Positions 44,223 through 52,138 of a stretch of 64,000 bases of DNA are shown here, in pieces (within the stretch, counting starts at the first letter, position 1; every line of letters starts with the position of its first letter). The notes beneath the pieces were generated by a model. The model was not told the DNA's origin. It was given only the letters and a program-made list of their open reading frames with translations, and searched no databases. Location of the stretch: the NCBI GenBank assembly GCA_024229515.1, contig JAAESI010000264.1:1-64000 (forward strand). Reading direction: 5' to 3'. Source of the stretch: Pseudomonadota bacterium (lineage in GTDB: Bacteria; Myxococcota_A; UBA796; UBA9615). Both the position numbers and the translations under genes were made by a program.

Positions 44223-45584
44223 TCAGCGCTCCGAGAGGAACCGCGGTACGGGTCCCAAGGGGACCTCCCAGGCGCCGCCGCTGCTGAACAGCTCGACCTC
44301 GGCGCCCGTCGCGTCGACGAGCGTCGCCGGACCCTGCCGAGGAACCAGGACCTCATGCTCCTGCCCATCGGTGGACCACAGCACCGTGACCGGGGCTTCG
44401 CTGCCGCCGGAGACCCGCAGCGCCCACGCGGAGCCGTCGAGGCCGAGCTCGGTCGAGCGGTCCTCCACCCGGGTGTGGTCGGCGAGCGCGGACGACAGCG
44501 TCCTGAAGGCGTCGGCGGACTTCGAGGCGGGATCCCGATCGTCGAGCGGATCGGGGTCGTAGTCGTACAGGCCGAACCGCTGCTCCTGGTCGTCCAGGTC
44601 CAGACCCGAGTCGCGGAACGTGTACCAGTAGAAGCGCTCCACCCCCTGCGACCAGCCGATCATCGCGGACCGGATGAGGTACGCGCCCTGGGTGGTGTCG
44701 TCGACCCCGGCGACGAGGGCGTCGGGGGCCGTATGCCAGCCCAACTCCGTCATCCACAGGGGGTGTTCCGGCGCGCCGAGGTCGTCCATCAGCTCCGCCA
44801 GGGAGCAGATGTCGTCGGTCAACGAGCGCTGGTTCTCATCGCTGTGTTCGGGCGCTGAGAAGGGGTACCGGTAGGGGTGGAAGGCCATGACGTCGATGTG
44901 ATCGCCGAGGTCCCCGAGCGCGTCTGCGGTCTGCTGGATGAACGTCTCTCCGTCCGTGTTCAGCACCAACTCCGGGCCGAAGACGCCGCCGAAGGAGACG
45001 GTCGCGTCGGGGTCCGCCTCCGCGATCGCGTCCGAGGTGGCGGCGAGGAGCGCCCCGTAGGCTTCCGGGTCTTCTTGCGGCGGCCAGAAGACGAGGCCGA
45101 CGTTCTGTTCGTTCCAGACCTCGTACGCGGAGATTCGACCCCGGTACCGCTCCGCGACGACGCCCGCAAAGGCGGCGAAGTCGGCGGGATCTTCCGGGGG
45201 ACCGTGGCTCCCGTCGGCCGACGCCCACGGCACGCCGTAGTCCAGGATCGGCAGGAGATCGACGCCGGCGGCTTCGGCGGCGTCGACCAGCCGGTCGGTC
45301 CCTGAGAAGTCGAAGGCGCCTTGCTCCGGTTCGATCTGCGCCCAGGCGAAGTCACGGCGCACCGTCCCCACCCCGATCTCCTGCCACGCGGCGGTCTCGA
45401 AGGCCCGTCGGGCGACGTCGGTGTCGCTGTTGCCAGGTTCGAGGTGGGTGGAGATTCCGAAGCCCTCGGCGAGGGTCCCCGGGTAGGTCACGTCCTCCAC
45501 GCAGCCCTTGGGCGTGCCGTCGCCCGGCGGGGTGTAGACGCAGCCGGTCAGGAGGAGGCAGAGCACGGTGGGCAGGCGGGGCAC
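44223..45584 (-). CDS. GH39/GH5-like glycosidase lipoprotein
   Basis: A 453-residue lipoprotein with signal MPRLPTVLCLLLTGC. A TIM-barrel glycosidase is suggested by IGVGTVRRDFAWAQIEPEQG, AYEVWNEQN (acid/base Glu), DVMAFHPYRYP and LWMTELGWHT (nucleophile Glu), the clan A pattern closest to GH39-like proteins. A C-terminal beta domain follows. It lies between tRNA-Glu and a decayed tRNA-Glu copy, the only gene on that 1.5-kb segment. Substrate unknown. Confidence 0.82.
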   Translation of the reverse strand: MPRLPTVLCLLLTGCVYTPPGDGTPKGCVEDVTYPGTLAEGFGISTHLEPGNSDTDVARRAFETAAWQEIGVGTVRRDFAWAQIEPEQGAFDFSGTDRLVDAAEAAGVDLLPILDYGVPWASADGSHGPPEDPADFAAFAGVVAERYRGRISAYEVWNEQNVGLVFWPPQEDPEAYGALLAATSDAIAEADPDATVSFGGVFGPELVLNTDGETFIQQTADALGDLGDHIDVMAFHPYRYPFSAPEHSDENQRSLTDDICSLAELMDDLGAPEHPLWMTELGWHTAPDALVAGVDDTTQGAYLIRSAMIGWSQGVERFYWYTFRDSGLDLDDQEQRFGLYDYDPDPLDDRDPASKSADAFRTLSSALADHTRVEDRSTELGLDGSAWALRVSGGSEAPVTVLWSTDGQEHEVLVPRQGPATLVDATGAEVELFSSGGAWEVPLGPVPRFLSER

Positions 45585-45609
45585 GGGCCCGAGGGTGCCA
45601 CGAACGACA

Positions 45610-45641
45610 AAGCCCCCTCCGAGCGAACTCGAAGGGGGCTT
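45610..45641 (-). terminator. Intrinsic terminator after tRNA operon
   Basis: A GC-rich hairpin with 9-base arms (AAGCCCCCT and AGGGGGCTT) and a 14-base loop lies 8 bases beyond the CCA end of tRNA-Glu, followed on the minus strand by TTTGTCGTT. Position and strength fit termination of the two-tRNA transcript. Confidence 0.8.
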
Positions 45642-45649
45642 GTCTCATT

Positions 45650-45724
45650 TGGTACGCCCTAGGGGAATTGAACCCCTGTTTCCGGCGTGAGAGGCCAGCG
45701 TCCTAACCACTAGACGAAGGGCGC
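45650..45724 (-). tRNA. tRNA-Glu (CTC)
   Basis: The cloverleaf closes: acceptor GCGCCCT with AGGGCGT (one G-U), D arm with GTCTAGTGGTTAGGAC, anticodon loop CTCTCAC giving anticodon CTC (Glu, GAG), T arm with GGTTCAATTCC. The 3' CCA is encoded. It lies 20 bases downstream of tRNA-Gln on the same strand. A partial copy of it sits at 44174-44213. Confidence 0.95.
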
Positions 45725-45744
45725 AGAAACGTACGAATCTTAAT

Positions 45745-45820
45745 TGGTTGAGGTGCGAGGACTTGAACCTCGAACCGCCTGATTCAGAGTCAGGTGCTCT
45801 GCCAATTGAGCTACACCTCA
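45745..45820 (-). tRNA. tRNA-Gln (CTG)
   Basis: Acceptor TGAGGTG pairs with CACCTCA; D arm GCTCAATTGGCAGAGC; anticodon loop CTCTGAA gives anticodon CTG (Gln, CAG); T arm GGTTCAAGTCC; 3' CCA encoded. It is the first of two tRNAs on the minus strand. Confidence 0.95.
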
Positions 45821-45898
45821 AAAAGAACAACCCCTTGCGGGGCGGCAATAGATAGACAGCCGGAAACAGGCTGTCAAGTCGCGGTATTCTCCAAGGCG

Positions 45899-46768
45899 AT
45901 GTCCGTCATCAGGCCTCGCTTTGCGACTCACTTCTATCCCTCCCCCCGGAGGGCCTGCGCCGAGGCCATTGATCGCATGACTGCGATGGTGCACCTGCCC
46001 GCCAATCTGCCCCCGCGACCCCGGGGCGGGTTGGTTCCTCATGCGGGCTGGGTCTACTCGGGGCTGACCGCGGCGTACCTCTGGAGCGCGTTGGCCGAGG
46101 CGGACGAACCGCCGGAAGTCTTGATCCTGCTGGGCGCAGTTCACGTCCGAGGAGTGGATCGGCCGACCGTCTATTCAGGGCACGCCTGGGACACGCCGCT
46201 GGGCACCATCGACGTGGACCGGCGGCTCGGCTCCCGGATCGTCTTCGAAGGGCAGGGGAGCATCGCCTCGGGCCGGGTCCAGCACGACGGCGAGCACTCG
46301 CTCGAGGTCCAGGCGCCGTTCATCCGCCGCCTGATGCCGGGCACGCCCATCGTGCCCATCGCGGTCCCCGCCGACGATCGCGCGGTCGCCCTCGGAGCCG
46401 CCATCGCCCGCGCCCTCGAGCACGACGGACGCGCCGCCGCCATCGTCGCTTCCTCCGACCTCACCCACTACGGCGAGCGGTACGGCTTCGCCCCCCAGGG
46501 CACCGGCGACAAGGCGCTGAAGTGGAGCAAGGCCAACGACCAGCGGCTGCTGGACCGCGCCCTCGAGTTCGACGCTCCCGGCGTGCTGACCGAAGCCCGC
46601 AACCACCACAACGCGTGCGGCGCGGGCGCCCTGGCGGCGGGAATCTCCTCCCTCACGGCGTCCGGCGCAGACCACTCCCGCGTGCTCCACCAGACGACGT
46701 CGTACGATGTGCGACCCACCGGCTCCCCCGACATGTTCGTGGGCTACGCCTCCCTGCTGTACTCCTAG
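45899..46768 (+). CDS. MEMO-family protein (AmmeMemoRadiSam system protein B type)
   Basis: A 289-residue protein of the MEMO1 family, a fold related to class III nonhaem-iron dioxygenases. Family words in order: HFYPSPRRACAEAID, GGLVPHAGWVYSG, ILLGAVHVRG, GEHSLEVQAPFI, IVASSDLTHYGERYG and HHNACGAGALAAGI, with His and Cys residues at the family's metal-site positions. In many genomes it pairs with an AMMECR1 protein and a radical SAM enzyme; neither is adjacent here. The ATG 45899 lies 78 bases from the tRNA-Gln 5' end, in a divergent arrangement. Confidence 0.9.
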   Translation: MSVIRPRFATHFYPSPRRACAEAIDRMTAMVHLPANLPPRPRGGLVPHAGWVYSGLTAAYLWSALAEADEPPEVLILLGAVHVRGVDRPTVYSGHAWDTPLGTIDVDRRLGSRIVFEGQGSIASGRVQHDGEHSLEVQAPFIRRLMPGTPIVPIAVPADDRAVALGAAIARALEHDGRAAAIVASSDLTHYGERYGFAPQGTGDKALKWSKANDQRLLDRALEFDAPGVLTEARNHHNACGAGALAAGISSLTASGADHSRVLHQTTSYDVRPTGSPDMFVGYASLLYS

Positions 46769-46790
46769 CGCTCCTCGAGGACCGACGTTC

Positions 46791-47942
46791 GTGGCCCACC
46801 TGCTGTGGAATGGCATTCGCTATCGCTGGCGTCGCACGTCGCATCGGCTGGCGTGGTTCGGCACCGGCTTCTCGGGTGAAACGCACGACATGAGCCTCAA
46901 GATCGGCACGTTCCCGCCGGACGTCGCCGACTACACGGCCTGGTTCACCCGGATCCCCGAGAGCCCGGACGTCACCGTCCGTCAGGGGATCGCCACCGGC
47001 CTGACCCCCAGCGGGATCATCGGCCAGCCGGCGCGTGCTCGCACGACCGTGACCGTGCCGCTGGGCGGCGGGGCTGCTCCGGTCCACAGCGCCGCCCTGC
47101 TGGGGGGCTTCCGCATCAAGTCGGTGGGCAACCGGTCGGGCTGGCACTTCGGGCGGCTGGGCTTCACCCTCGGCGAAGTCCGCAAGGTCCCCGACGGCCT
47201 CGCGTTCGACATCGACGTCGTGCTGCGCCCGTCCGAGGCGCCGGAGATCTTCCACATCGGAAACCGGGGCTGGAGCTACGACCGGGACTGCACGTACGAG
47301 ATCGAGGTCGACTGGACGCTGGTCGTGGCAGCGCCCGAGGTGCTCCCGATCGAGCCCCGCCGGTGGGAGTGCGAGGTCCTCAAGGGGCTCACCGTCGAGC
47401 GCACCGATGAGCTGCGCGTCGGCTGTCCCCCGGGCGTGCGCCCCGAGCGCTGCGCCGCCGTCGGGCTGCGCGGGTTCGACGTCGAAGTCGACGCGATCGC
47501 CCGGCAGCGTCGCCTCAGCCGCATCCTCCGGTACTTCACCGGTCGGAACATCCGCGAACTGGGGATCTGGGTCGAACTGGACCACGACGAGGAGACCGGG
47601 GTGAGCATGCTCCGCCCGGGGGTCGCGTTCTCCAACGGCACCGCCCTGGGCTGGCCCCTCCCCCTCCTGGTGACCCTCTTCATGGCCGGCTTCGCGGTCG
47701 GCGGCTACGTGCTCGGCGGCACCGTGGGGACCCTGCTCATGGCGCTGGCGTTCGGCATGGCGGCCTTCGGCCTGGCGTGGCCCGGCGGTCCGTTGGCGCT
47801 CCCGTCGGTGCCGTGGAGCCTCAAGGCGATGGTCGAATGCTCCCTGCTGTACCTGCCCGAAGGGGCGACGTCCGAGGCGGGCTCGATCAACGCGACGCAC
47901 GACGCCAACGAGGAGCCCCACGCCAGCCGGGCTCAGTTGTAG
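46791..47942 (+). CDS. Membrane protein of unknown function
   Basis: A 383-residue protein I do not recognise. The GTG start gives AHLLWNGIRYRWRRTSHR, no signal peptide. Most of the chain is a soluble beta-containing domain (residues 1-290) with IFHIGNRGWSYDRDCTYEIEV-type hydrophobic patches; three hydrophobic segments lie between about 285 and 345 (LPLLVTLFMAGFAVGGYVLGG, TLLMALAFGMAAFGLAW). The last 10 bases overlap the convergent zinc-finger gene. Confidence 0.65.
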   Translation: MAHLLWNGIRYRWRRTSHRLAWFGTGFSGETHDMSLKIGTFPPDVADYTAWFTRIPESPDVTVRQGIATGLTPSGIIGQPARARTTVTVPLGGGAAPVHSAALLGGFRIKSVGNRSGWHFGRLGFTLGEVRKVPDGLAFDIDVVLRPSEAPEIFHIGNRGWSYDRDCTYEIEVDWTLVVAAPEVLPIEPRRWECEVLKGLTVERTDELRVGCPPGVRPERCAAVGLRGFDVEVDAIARQRRLSRILRYFTGRNIRELGIWVELDHDEETGVSMLRPGVAFSNGTALGWPLPLLVTLFMAGFAVGGYVLGGTVGTLLMALAFGMAAFGLAWPGGPLALPSVPWSLKAMVECSLLYLPEGATSEAGSINATHDANEEPHASRAQL

Positions 47943-48748
47943 GGATCACCCCAGGGCGGATCGACGCCGATCCAGAACGCCACCGCCAGCAACGTTGCGG
48001 CCACGATCGCGGCCATCATCGCCGAGGCGATGGCGACGAACGTCCCCGCTCCCCGCCGCAGCGCATAGCCCCGGCCCGTCGCGAGCACGGCCAGAGCGCC
48101 GGCCCCGACCGCCCCCACGACGCAGAGCCAGAGCACGATCTCACTGCCCAGGGCTGCCGACCCCAGGAAGCCGAAGATCCCGAACCCCAGCCACGCCACC
48201 GCCGGCCCGACGTGGGCCGTGCCGACGATCTGGAACGTCTGTCGAGCGGTCGCCGGTGTGCCCGGCCCCTGCGGTTGGAGTGCGTGCAGGACCCCCGCAA
48301 AGGCCGCCACCGCGCCGGCGAAGCCGAGGCTCCAGCGGAAGCCGTAGCCGAAGCGGGCGGCCGCGGCGTGCTCCTCCAGCCAGAGCTCGCGCACCTCCAC
48401 CCCGAGCCAGCCGAGGCCCAGGCAGCCCAGCCAGATCACGGTCGCGAGCGCCGCGCCCGAGACCTCGCCGAAGCCGGCCCGCAGCCACGCCGCGCGCTGC
48501 ATCGTGATCGCCTGCCCGAGGTGCGCTCCGGGGGAGTCGTCGATGCCCGCCCCGAAGCGGTTCCAGATCCAGGGGGCGACCTTCTTGCGGCACTTGACGC
48601 AGACCCCGTGCCCCGACTCGGGGGGCCGGTTCAGGACCGGTGTGGTGCAGTCGGTGCACAGCGCGCGCTGGCATTTGATGCATCGTCGCGCGGCCGCCAC
48701 CGTGGGGTGGACCTCGCACGCCGCGACCGCCTGTGGAGCCTGATTCAA
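47933..48748 (-). CDS. B-box-type zinc-finger membrane protein
   Basis: A 271-residue protein starting at a TTG that overlaps the upstream stop (TTGA). Residues 10-60 carry a B-box-like Cys/His zinc site (CEVHPTVAAARRCIKCQRALCTDC) shortened here to its spacing CxxH, CxxC, CxxC, then another CVKC pair. About six membrane segments follow (LATVIWLGCLGLGWLGV, GIFGFLGSAALGSEIVLWLCVV, FVAIASAMMAAIVAATLLAVAFW). Such zinc-finger membrane proteins often accompany kinases or rhomboid-like proteins; here it is coupled to a kinase-TPR gene. Confidence 0.75.
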   Translation of the reverse strand: MNQAPQAVAACEVHPTVAAARRCIKCQRALCTDCTTPVLNRPPESGHGVCVKCRKKVAPWIWNRFGAGIDDSPGAHLGQAITMQRAAWLRAGFGEVSGAALATVIWLGCLGLGWLGVEVRELWLEEHAAAARFGYGFRWSLGFAGAVAAFAGVLHALQPQGPGTPATARQTFQIVGTAHVGPAVAWLGFGIFGFLGSAALGSEIVLWLCVVGAVGAGALAVLATGRGYALRRGAGTFVAIASAMMAAIVAATLLAVAFWIGVDPPWGDPYN

Positions 48749-50392
48749 GCCCGGAGCGTAGCAGCCGCCGTGGGGAAGGACGTCTCCGGGCAGACCGCGC
48801 TCAGGCGCGCCGCCAATCGGCCTGCCGTCTGCTCGATCTCGGTCGTGTCGTGGGGCTCCCCACCGAGCCGCCGGACCAGGGACGTGTCCCCCACCCCGGT
48901 GCAGCCGGCGAGGGCCCGCGTCGTCTCTTCCAGGGAGCCGGTGCGACCGGTGCGGGCGTGCAGCTCGGCCCACGCCTGGGCCGCGTCGAAGCGCATGCCC
49001 CGGGCCGCCATCGACGTCGCCGTCTCCTGCAGCAGCTGGGGGGCGTCCGCACCCACGAGGGCGAGTTGGCCCGCCACCGCGTCCCGCCGGAGGGCGAGCA
49101 CGCCGAAGCCGCGAAGCTCCCGCCTCGCGGGGAGCAGCCGACGGGCCTCTTCGGGGTAGCCGGCGTCGAGGCAGGCGCGGGCGGCGACGATGCGCGCCTC
49201 GGCCGCCAGCCAGCCTCGCAGGCTGTGGTCGCGGACCAGCATCGCGACTTCGCGGGCGTCGACGACGGCGGCCCCCTTGAGGCCCGCACGGACGTGCATC
49301 TGCGCCCGGTGCCCGAGGCAGACCGCGAGCATGCGCCAGTCCTGATCGGTGCGTGCGCCCTGGACCGCGGGGGTGGCCCAGTCGAGCGCGCGGTCGGCGT
49401 CGCCGCACAGCAGCGCGTCGCAGGCCAACCCGAGCGCGGCGCGGGAGGCGGTGGTGCCCGTCTCCTGCCAGCCCGGCCAGGACTCTTCCATCACGCGGCG
49501 GAAGCCGCTGAGATCGCCCTGGTCGCGCAGCACGAGCCCCAGGAGCACGCCGAAGCCGGTGACGTCGACCTCGCTGCGGCTGCGGCGGAGCAGGCCGATG
49601 CCATCACCCAGATCGCGCCGCGCATCCCCAAGGCGGCCGGCCATCAGGCCGACGGTGCCGCGCCACGCGGCGACGAGGCCGCGAGCCAGGGGATCGGGGT
49701 CCTGATTGAGGAGCCGTTCGGCCGACCAGCACTTCGCACAAGGTCGCGCCCAGGGCGTACAAGTCCGCCCGGCCGTCGACCTCGTGGACCCCCATGCCCC
49801 ACGCTTCCAGCGGCAGGTACGGCAGCGTCCCGAGGATCACGCCCTGATCGAGGTCGGCGTGAAGCCCGCGGATGCGCGCCATCCCAAAGTCCAGCAACTT
49901 CACCCGGCCCTGGTCCACGACCACGTTGGCGGGCTTGATGTCGCGATGAAGAATCCCCTGGTCGTGGGCCAGGGCGAGCGCCTCGCACAACTCCACGCCC
50001 CACCGGGCGACCGCTCGCGGCTCCCCCACCTGGCCCTCGGCGAGGAGTTGGTCCAGCCCCTTGCCCGAGCAGTACTCCAGCGCCAGGAAGACCGACGATC
50101 CGTCGATCCCGGCGTGCACCAGCCCCACGATCGCGGGGTGCCCGACGGCCGACAGCGCGGCGGCTTCGTGCCGCATCCGCAGCAGGTCGCTGGGGCGGGC
50201 GTGGCTCGCTTCGCTGGCCGATCGCGGCCCCTGCGGCGACAGGATCGTCACCGCCACGGGGTCGCCGGCTCGGTCCGTATCCCGAGCGGCAAAGACGACG
50301 GACTGAGCACCGCGGCCGATCACCTCACCGAGAAGGAATCGTCCACCGACCAGGTCGCCCCTACAGGGCCCATCCCAAGAGAAGCCAGCCAT
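48745..50392 (-). CDS. Protein kinase-TPR protein, kinase lobe cut and frameshifted
   Basis: The ATG at 50392 follows AGGAGG. The kinase runs from LVGGRFLLGEVIGRGAQSVVF through HRDIKPANVVVD, LLDFGMARI and the DLYALGATLCEVLVGR helix (subdomain IX). Then, at about 49715-49735, the frame changes and the text becomes SAERLLNQDPDPLARGL, entering about 300 residues of TPR-like helices (DARRDLGDGIGLLRRS, ALGLACDALLCGDADRALDWA) to the stop at 48745. Kinase subdomains X-XI are missing, so more than one base may be lost. The catalytic Asp and DFG are intact, but a kinase without the C-lobe end would probably be inactive. It ends coupled to the zinc-finger gene. Confidence 0.72.
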
Positions 50393-50486
50393 CACGCCTC
50401 CTGCCACGGTCGCGGGGCCGTCCTGGCCCCTCCGGGCAATGCCCAGACCGTCGCCTGCTCATGCGTCAACGAGGCTTCCTGGGGGC

Positions 50487-50549
50487 GATTCAAAAAAAAG
50501 AATCTGAAAAACTTTGAGACTCCCCCCGGGTTTCTTCCGTCTGGGGGGG
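50487..50549. promoter_or_regulatory. A-tract palindrome and GC hairpin before ECF sigma gene
   Basis: The 158-base divergent gap between the kinase-TPR and ECF genes holds GATTC-A8-GAATC at 50487-50504, then CCCCCC (50522-50527) facing GGGGGGG (50543-50549) as a hairpin whose 3' arm ends one base before the ATG at 50551. The hairpin would hide the ribosome site of the ECF gene. An operator and a translation switch are plausible readings, unproven. Confidence 0.45.
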
Positions 50550-50550
50550 T

Positions 50551-51192
50551 ATGGACCCTTGCCTGCTAACCTTCCTGTCGTGGATGTCGGGGGAGGAACT
50601 CGCCACCCTCGTCGCGCGGCACCTTCGGGGCGACCGCAATGCGACGAGCCTTCTACTGGGACGGTTGGAGCCGACCATGCTCCGACTCGCGAGCGCGTTG
50701 CTGCGCGACCGGATCGAGGCTGAGGACGTGGTGGTCGACGTGATGATCGATCTGGTGCCCCGCCTGTCGGAGATCGACCCCGAAGCGCTGCAGTCCTACG
50801 TCCGCCGATCGACCCGCCACGCGTGCATCGACCTGATGCGCCGTCGGGATCGCCGGGACTCCCGCCGCGCCCTCCGGGGCACCGCCTCGTTGAGGGTGCT
50901 CGACGGAGGCGAAGGGACCCCCATCGAGGCCATCCCGTCCCACGAAACCCTCCCCGACGACAAGGTCATCGGGGTCGAAGAAGATCGGATCGCGGTCGCC
51001 GCGATCGCAGATTTGCCGGCACCGATCCGTGAAGCAGTTCGTCTCTATTACGGAATGGGATTCACGTACGAGGAAGTAGCCGAGCAGCTGGACAAGTCTC
51101 GGGCGTGGGTCGGACGGGCGCTGTTGCAAGCGCGGGACGCGGTCGGGGCGAAGCTCCGCCAGGCCGAAGACGAGGTGTCGCATGGCGCTTGA
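50551..51192 (+). CDS. ECF-type sigma factor
   Basis: A 213-residue sigma factor. Region 2 shows LRLASALLRDRIEAEDVVVDVMIDL and YVRRSTRHACIDLMRRRDRR; region 4 has IADLPAPIREAVRLYYGMGFTYEEVAEQLDKSRAWV, split by the helix-turn-helix turn at GFTYEEVAEQL. There is no region 3, as expected of ECF. The ATG at 50551 is used; an ATG at 50584 (MSGEELATLV) would escape the GC hairpin and is a real alternative. It overlaps the next gene by 11 bases, the usual sigma/anti-sigma arrangement. Confidence 0.87.
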   Translation: MDPCLLTFLSWMSGEELATLVARHLRGDRNATSLLLGRLEPTMLRLASALLRDRIEAEDVVVDVMIDLVPRLSEIDPEALQSYVRRSTRHACIDLMRRRDRRDSRRALRGTASLRVLDGGEGTPIEAIPSHETLPDDKVIGVEEDRIAVAAIADLPAPIREAVRLYYGMGFTYEEVAEQLDKSRAWVGRALLQARDAVGAKLRQAEDEVSHGA

Positions 51193-52138
51193 TCCACGCA
51201 TCACCGACCTGCTGGCGCGGTACCCCCACGACCTCAGCGACGAAGAACTGACCGAGCTGCGCGCCGCCGCGGACGCCGATCCCGAGATCGAGGTCGCCAT
51301 CGACGGCCTCATGGAGATCGAGGAAGAGCTCGCGGGCGTGCCCGAGGAGCCGAGGCTGTCGGAGTTGGGGCGCAAGCGCCTCGAGTCCAAGCTCGAAGAA
51401 GCCAAGGCGTGGTCCACGGGCGGCGCGACGCCGTCGGGGAAAGCCGACGCCGATGCGCCCCAGGCGTGGTCCACGGGCGGCGCGACGCCGTCGGGGAAAG
51501 CCGCCGCCGATGCGCCCCAGGCGTGGTCCACGGGCGGCGCGACGCCGTCCGGCAAGGTCGTCGACTTCGGGGAAGCCCGCCGCCGACGAGGCCTGCTCGG
51601 GGGCAGCCGTCCCGCTCAGGCGCTGGCCGCGGGACTGCTCATCGCCACGGGCTTCATGGTCGCGGACCAGTTCACCCCCGATCCCCCCGGCTACACCTTC
51701 AAGGGGGACGACGACGACTCGTCCGATCCGGACCGCATCGAAGGAAGCCTGTGGATCTACGGGGAGTCGAAGCTCGAGACCGGCGCCGTCCGCGCGGCCG
51801 ACCAGCCGGTGAGCTTCCGGGGCGTGCCCGACAAGCCCTGCGCGCTCGTGCTCCTGGAGACCCAGGGGGGGACGACCTACGTGCTCTACCCGGAGCCCGG
51901 GCAGGTCTGGCGGGCCAACTCCGGCTCGAACCTGCTGGAGCCCGACGGTTCCTCCTCGGCCTACACGCCGGGAGCCGCAGGGGAGGCGACGTACACGCTG
52001 TTGGCGAGCCCCACGCACGCCCCCATCCCGGTGCCCCCGGACCGCAAGACGGCCTCGCCCGAGGCGCTGATCGACGGCCAGGAGGCGACGTACGTGCTGG
52101 ATTCGGTGAGAATCGTCTGGGAGGAACCGGCCGAATGA
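51182..52138 (+). CDS. Anti-sigma-like membrane protein with repeat linker
   Basis: A 318-residue single-pass protein. The N-terminal 75 residues are acidic helices (DLSDEELTELRAAADADPE) in the position of an anti-sigma domain but without a ZAS zinc motif. A linker of nearly identical 19-residue repeats (AWSTGGATPSGKADADAPQ, 2.6 copies) leads to a membrane helix (AQALAAGLLIATGFMVA). Outside lies an acidic spacer (KGDDDDSSDPD) and a domain resembling DUF4384 (QPVSFRGVPDKPCALVLLE, YVLYPEPG). Overlap with the ECF gene upstream and the caspase gene downstream (ATGA) argues that it transmits an envelope signal. Confidence 0.75.
   Translation: MALDPRITDLLARYPHDLSDEELTELRAAADADPEIEVAIDGLMEIEEELAGVPEEPRLSELGRKRLESKLEEAKAWSTGGATPSGKADADAPQAWSTGGATPSGKAAADAPQAWSTGGATPSGKVVDFGEARRRRGLLGGSRPAQALAAGLLIATGFMVADQFTPDPPGYTFKGDDDDSSDPDRIEGSLWIYGESKLETGAVRAADQPVSFRGVPDKPCALVLLETQGGTTYVLYPEPGQVWRANSGSNLLEPDGSSSAYTPGAAGEATYTLLASPTHAPIPVPPDRKTASPEALIDGQEATYVLDSVRIVWEEPAE
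51407..51556 (+). repeat. 57-bp in-frame tandem repeat, 2.6 copies
   Basis: Units at 51407-51463, 51464-51520 and a partial at 51521-51556 are identical over most bases (one GAC/GCC change), encoding the 19-residue linker repeat of the anti-sigma-like protein. Near identity suggests recent expansion and likely length variation between strains. Confidence 0.9.
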
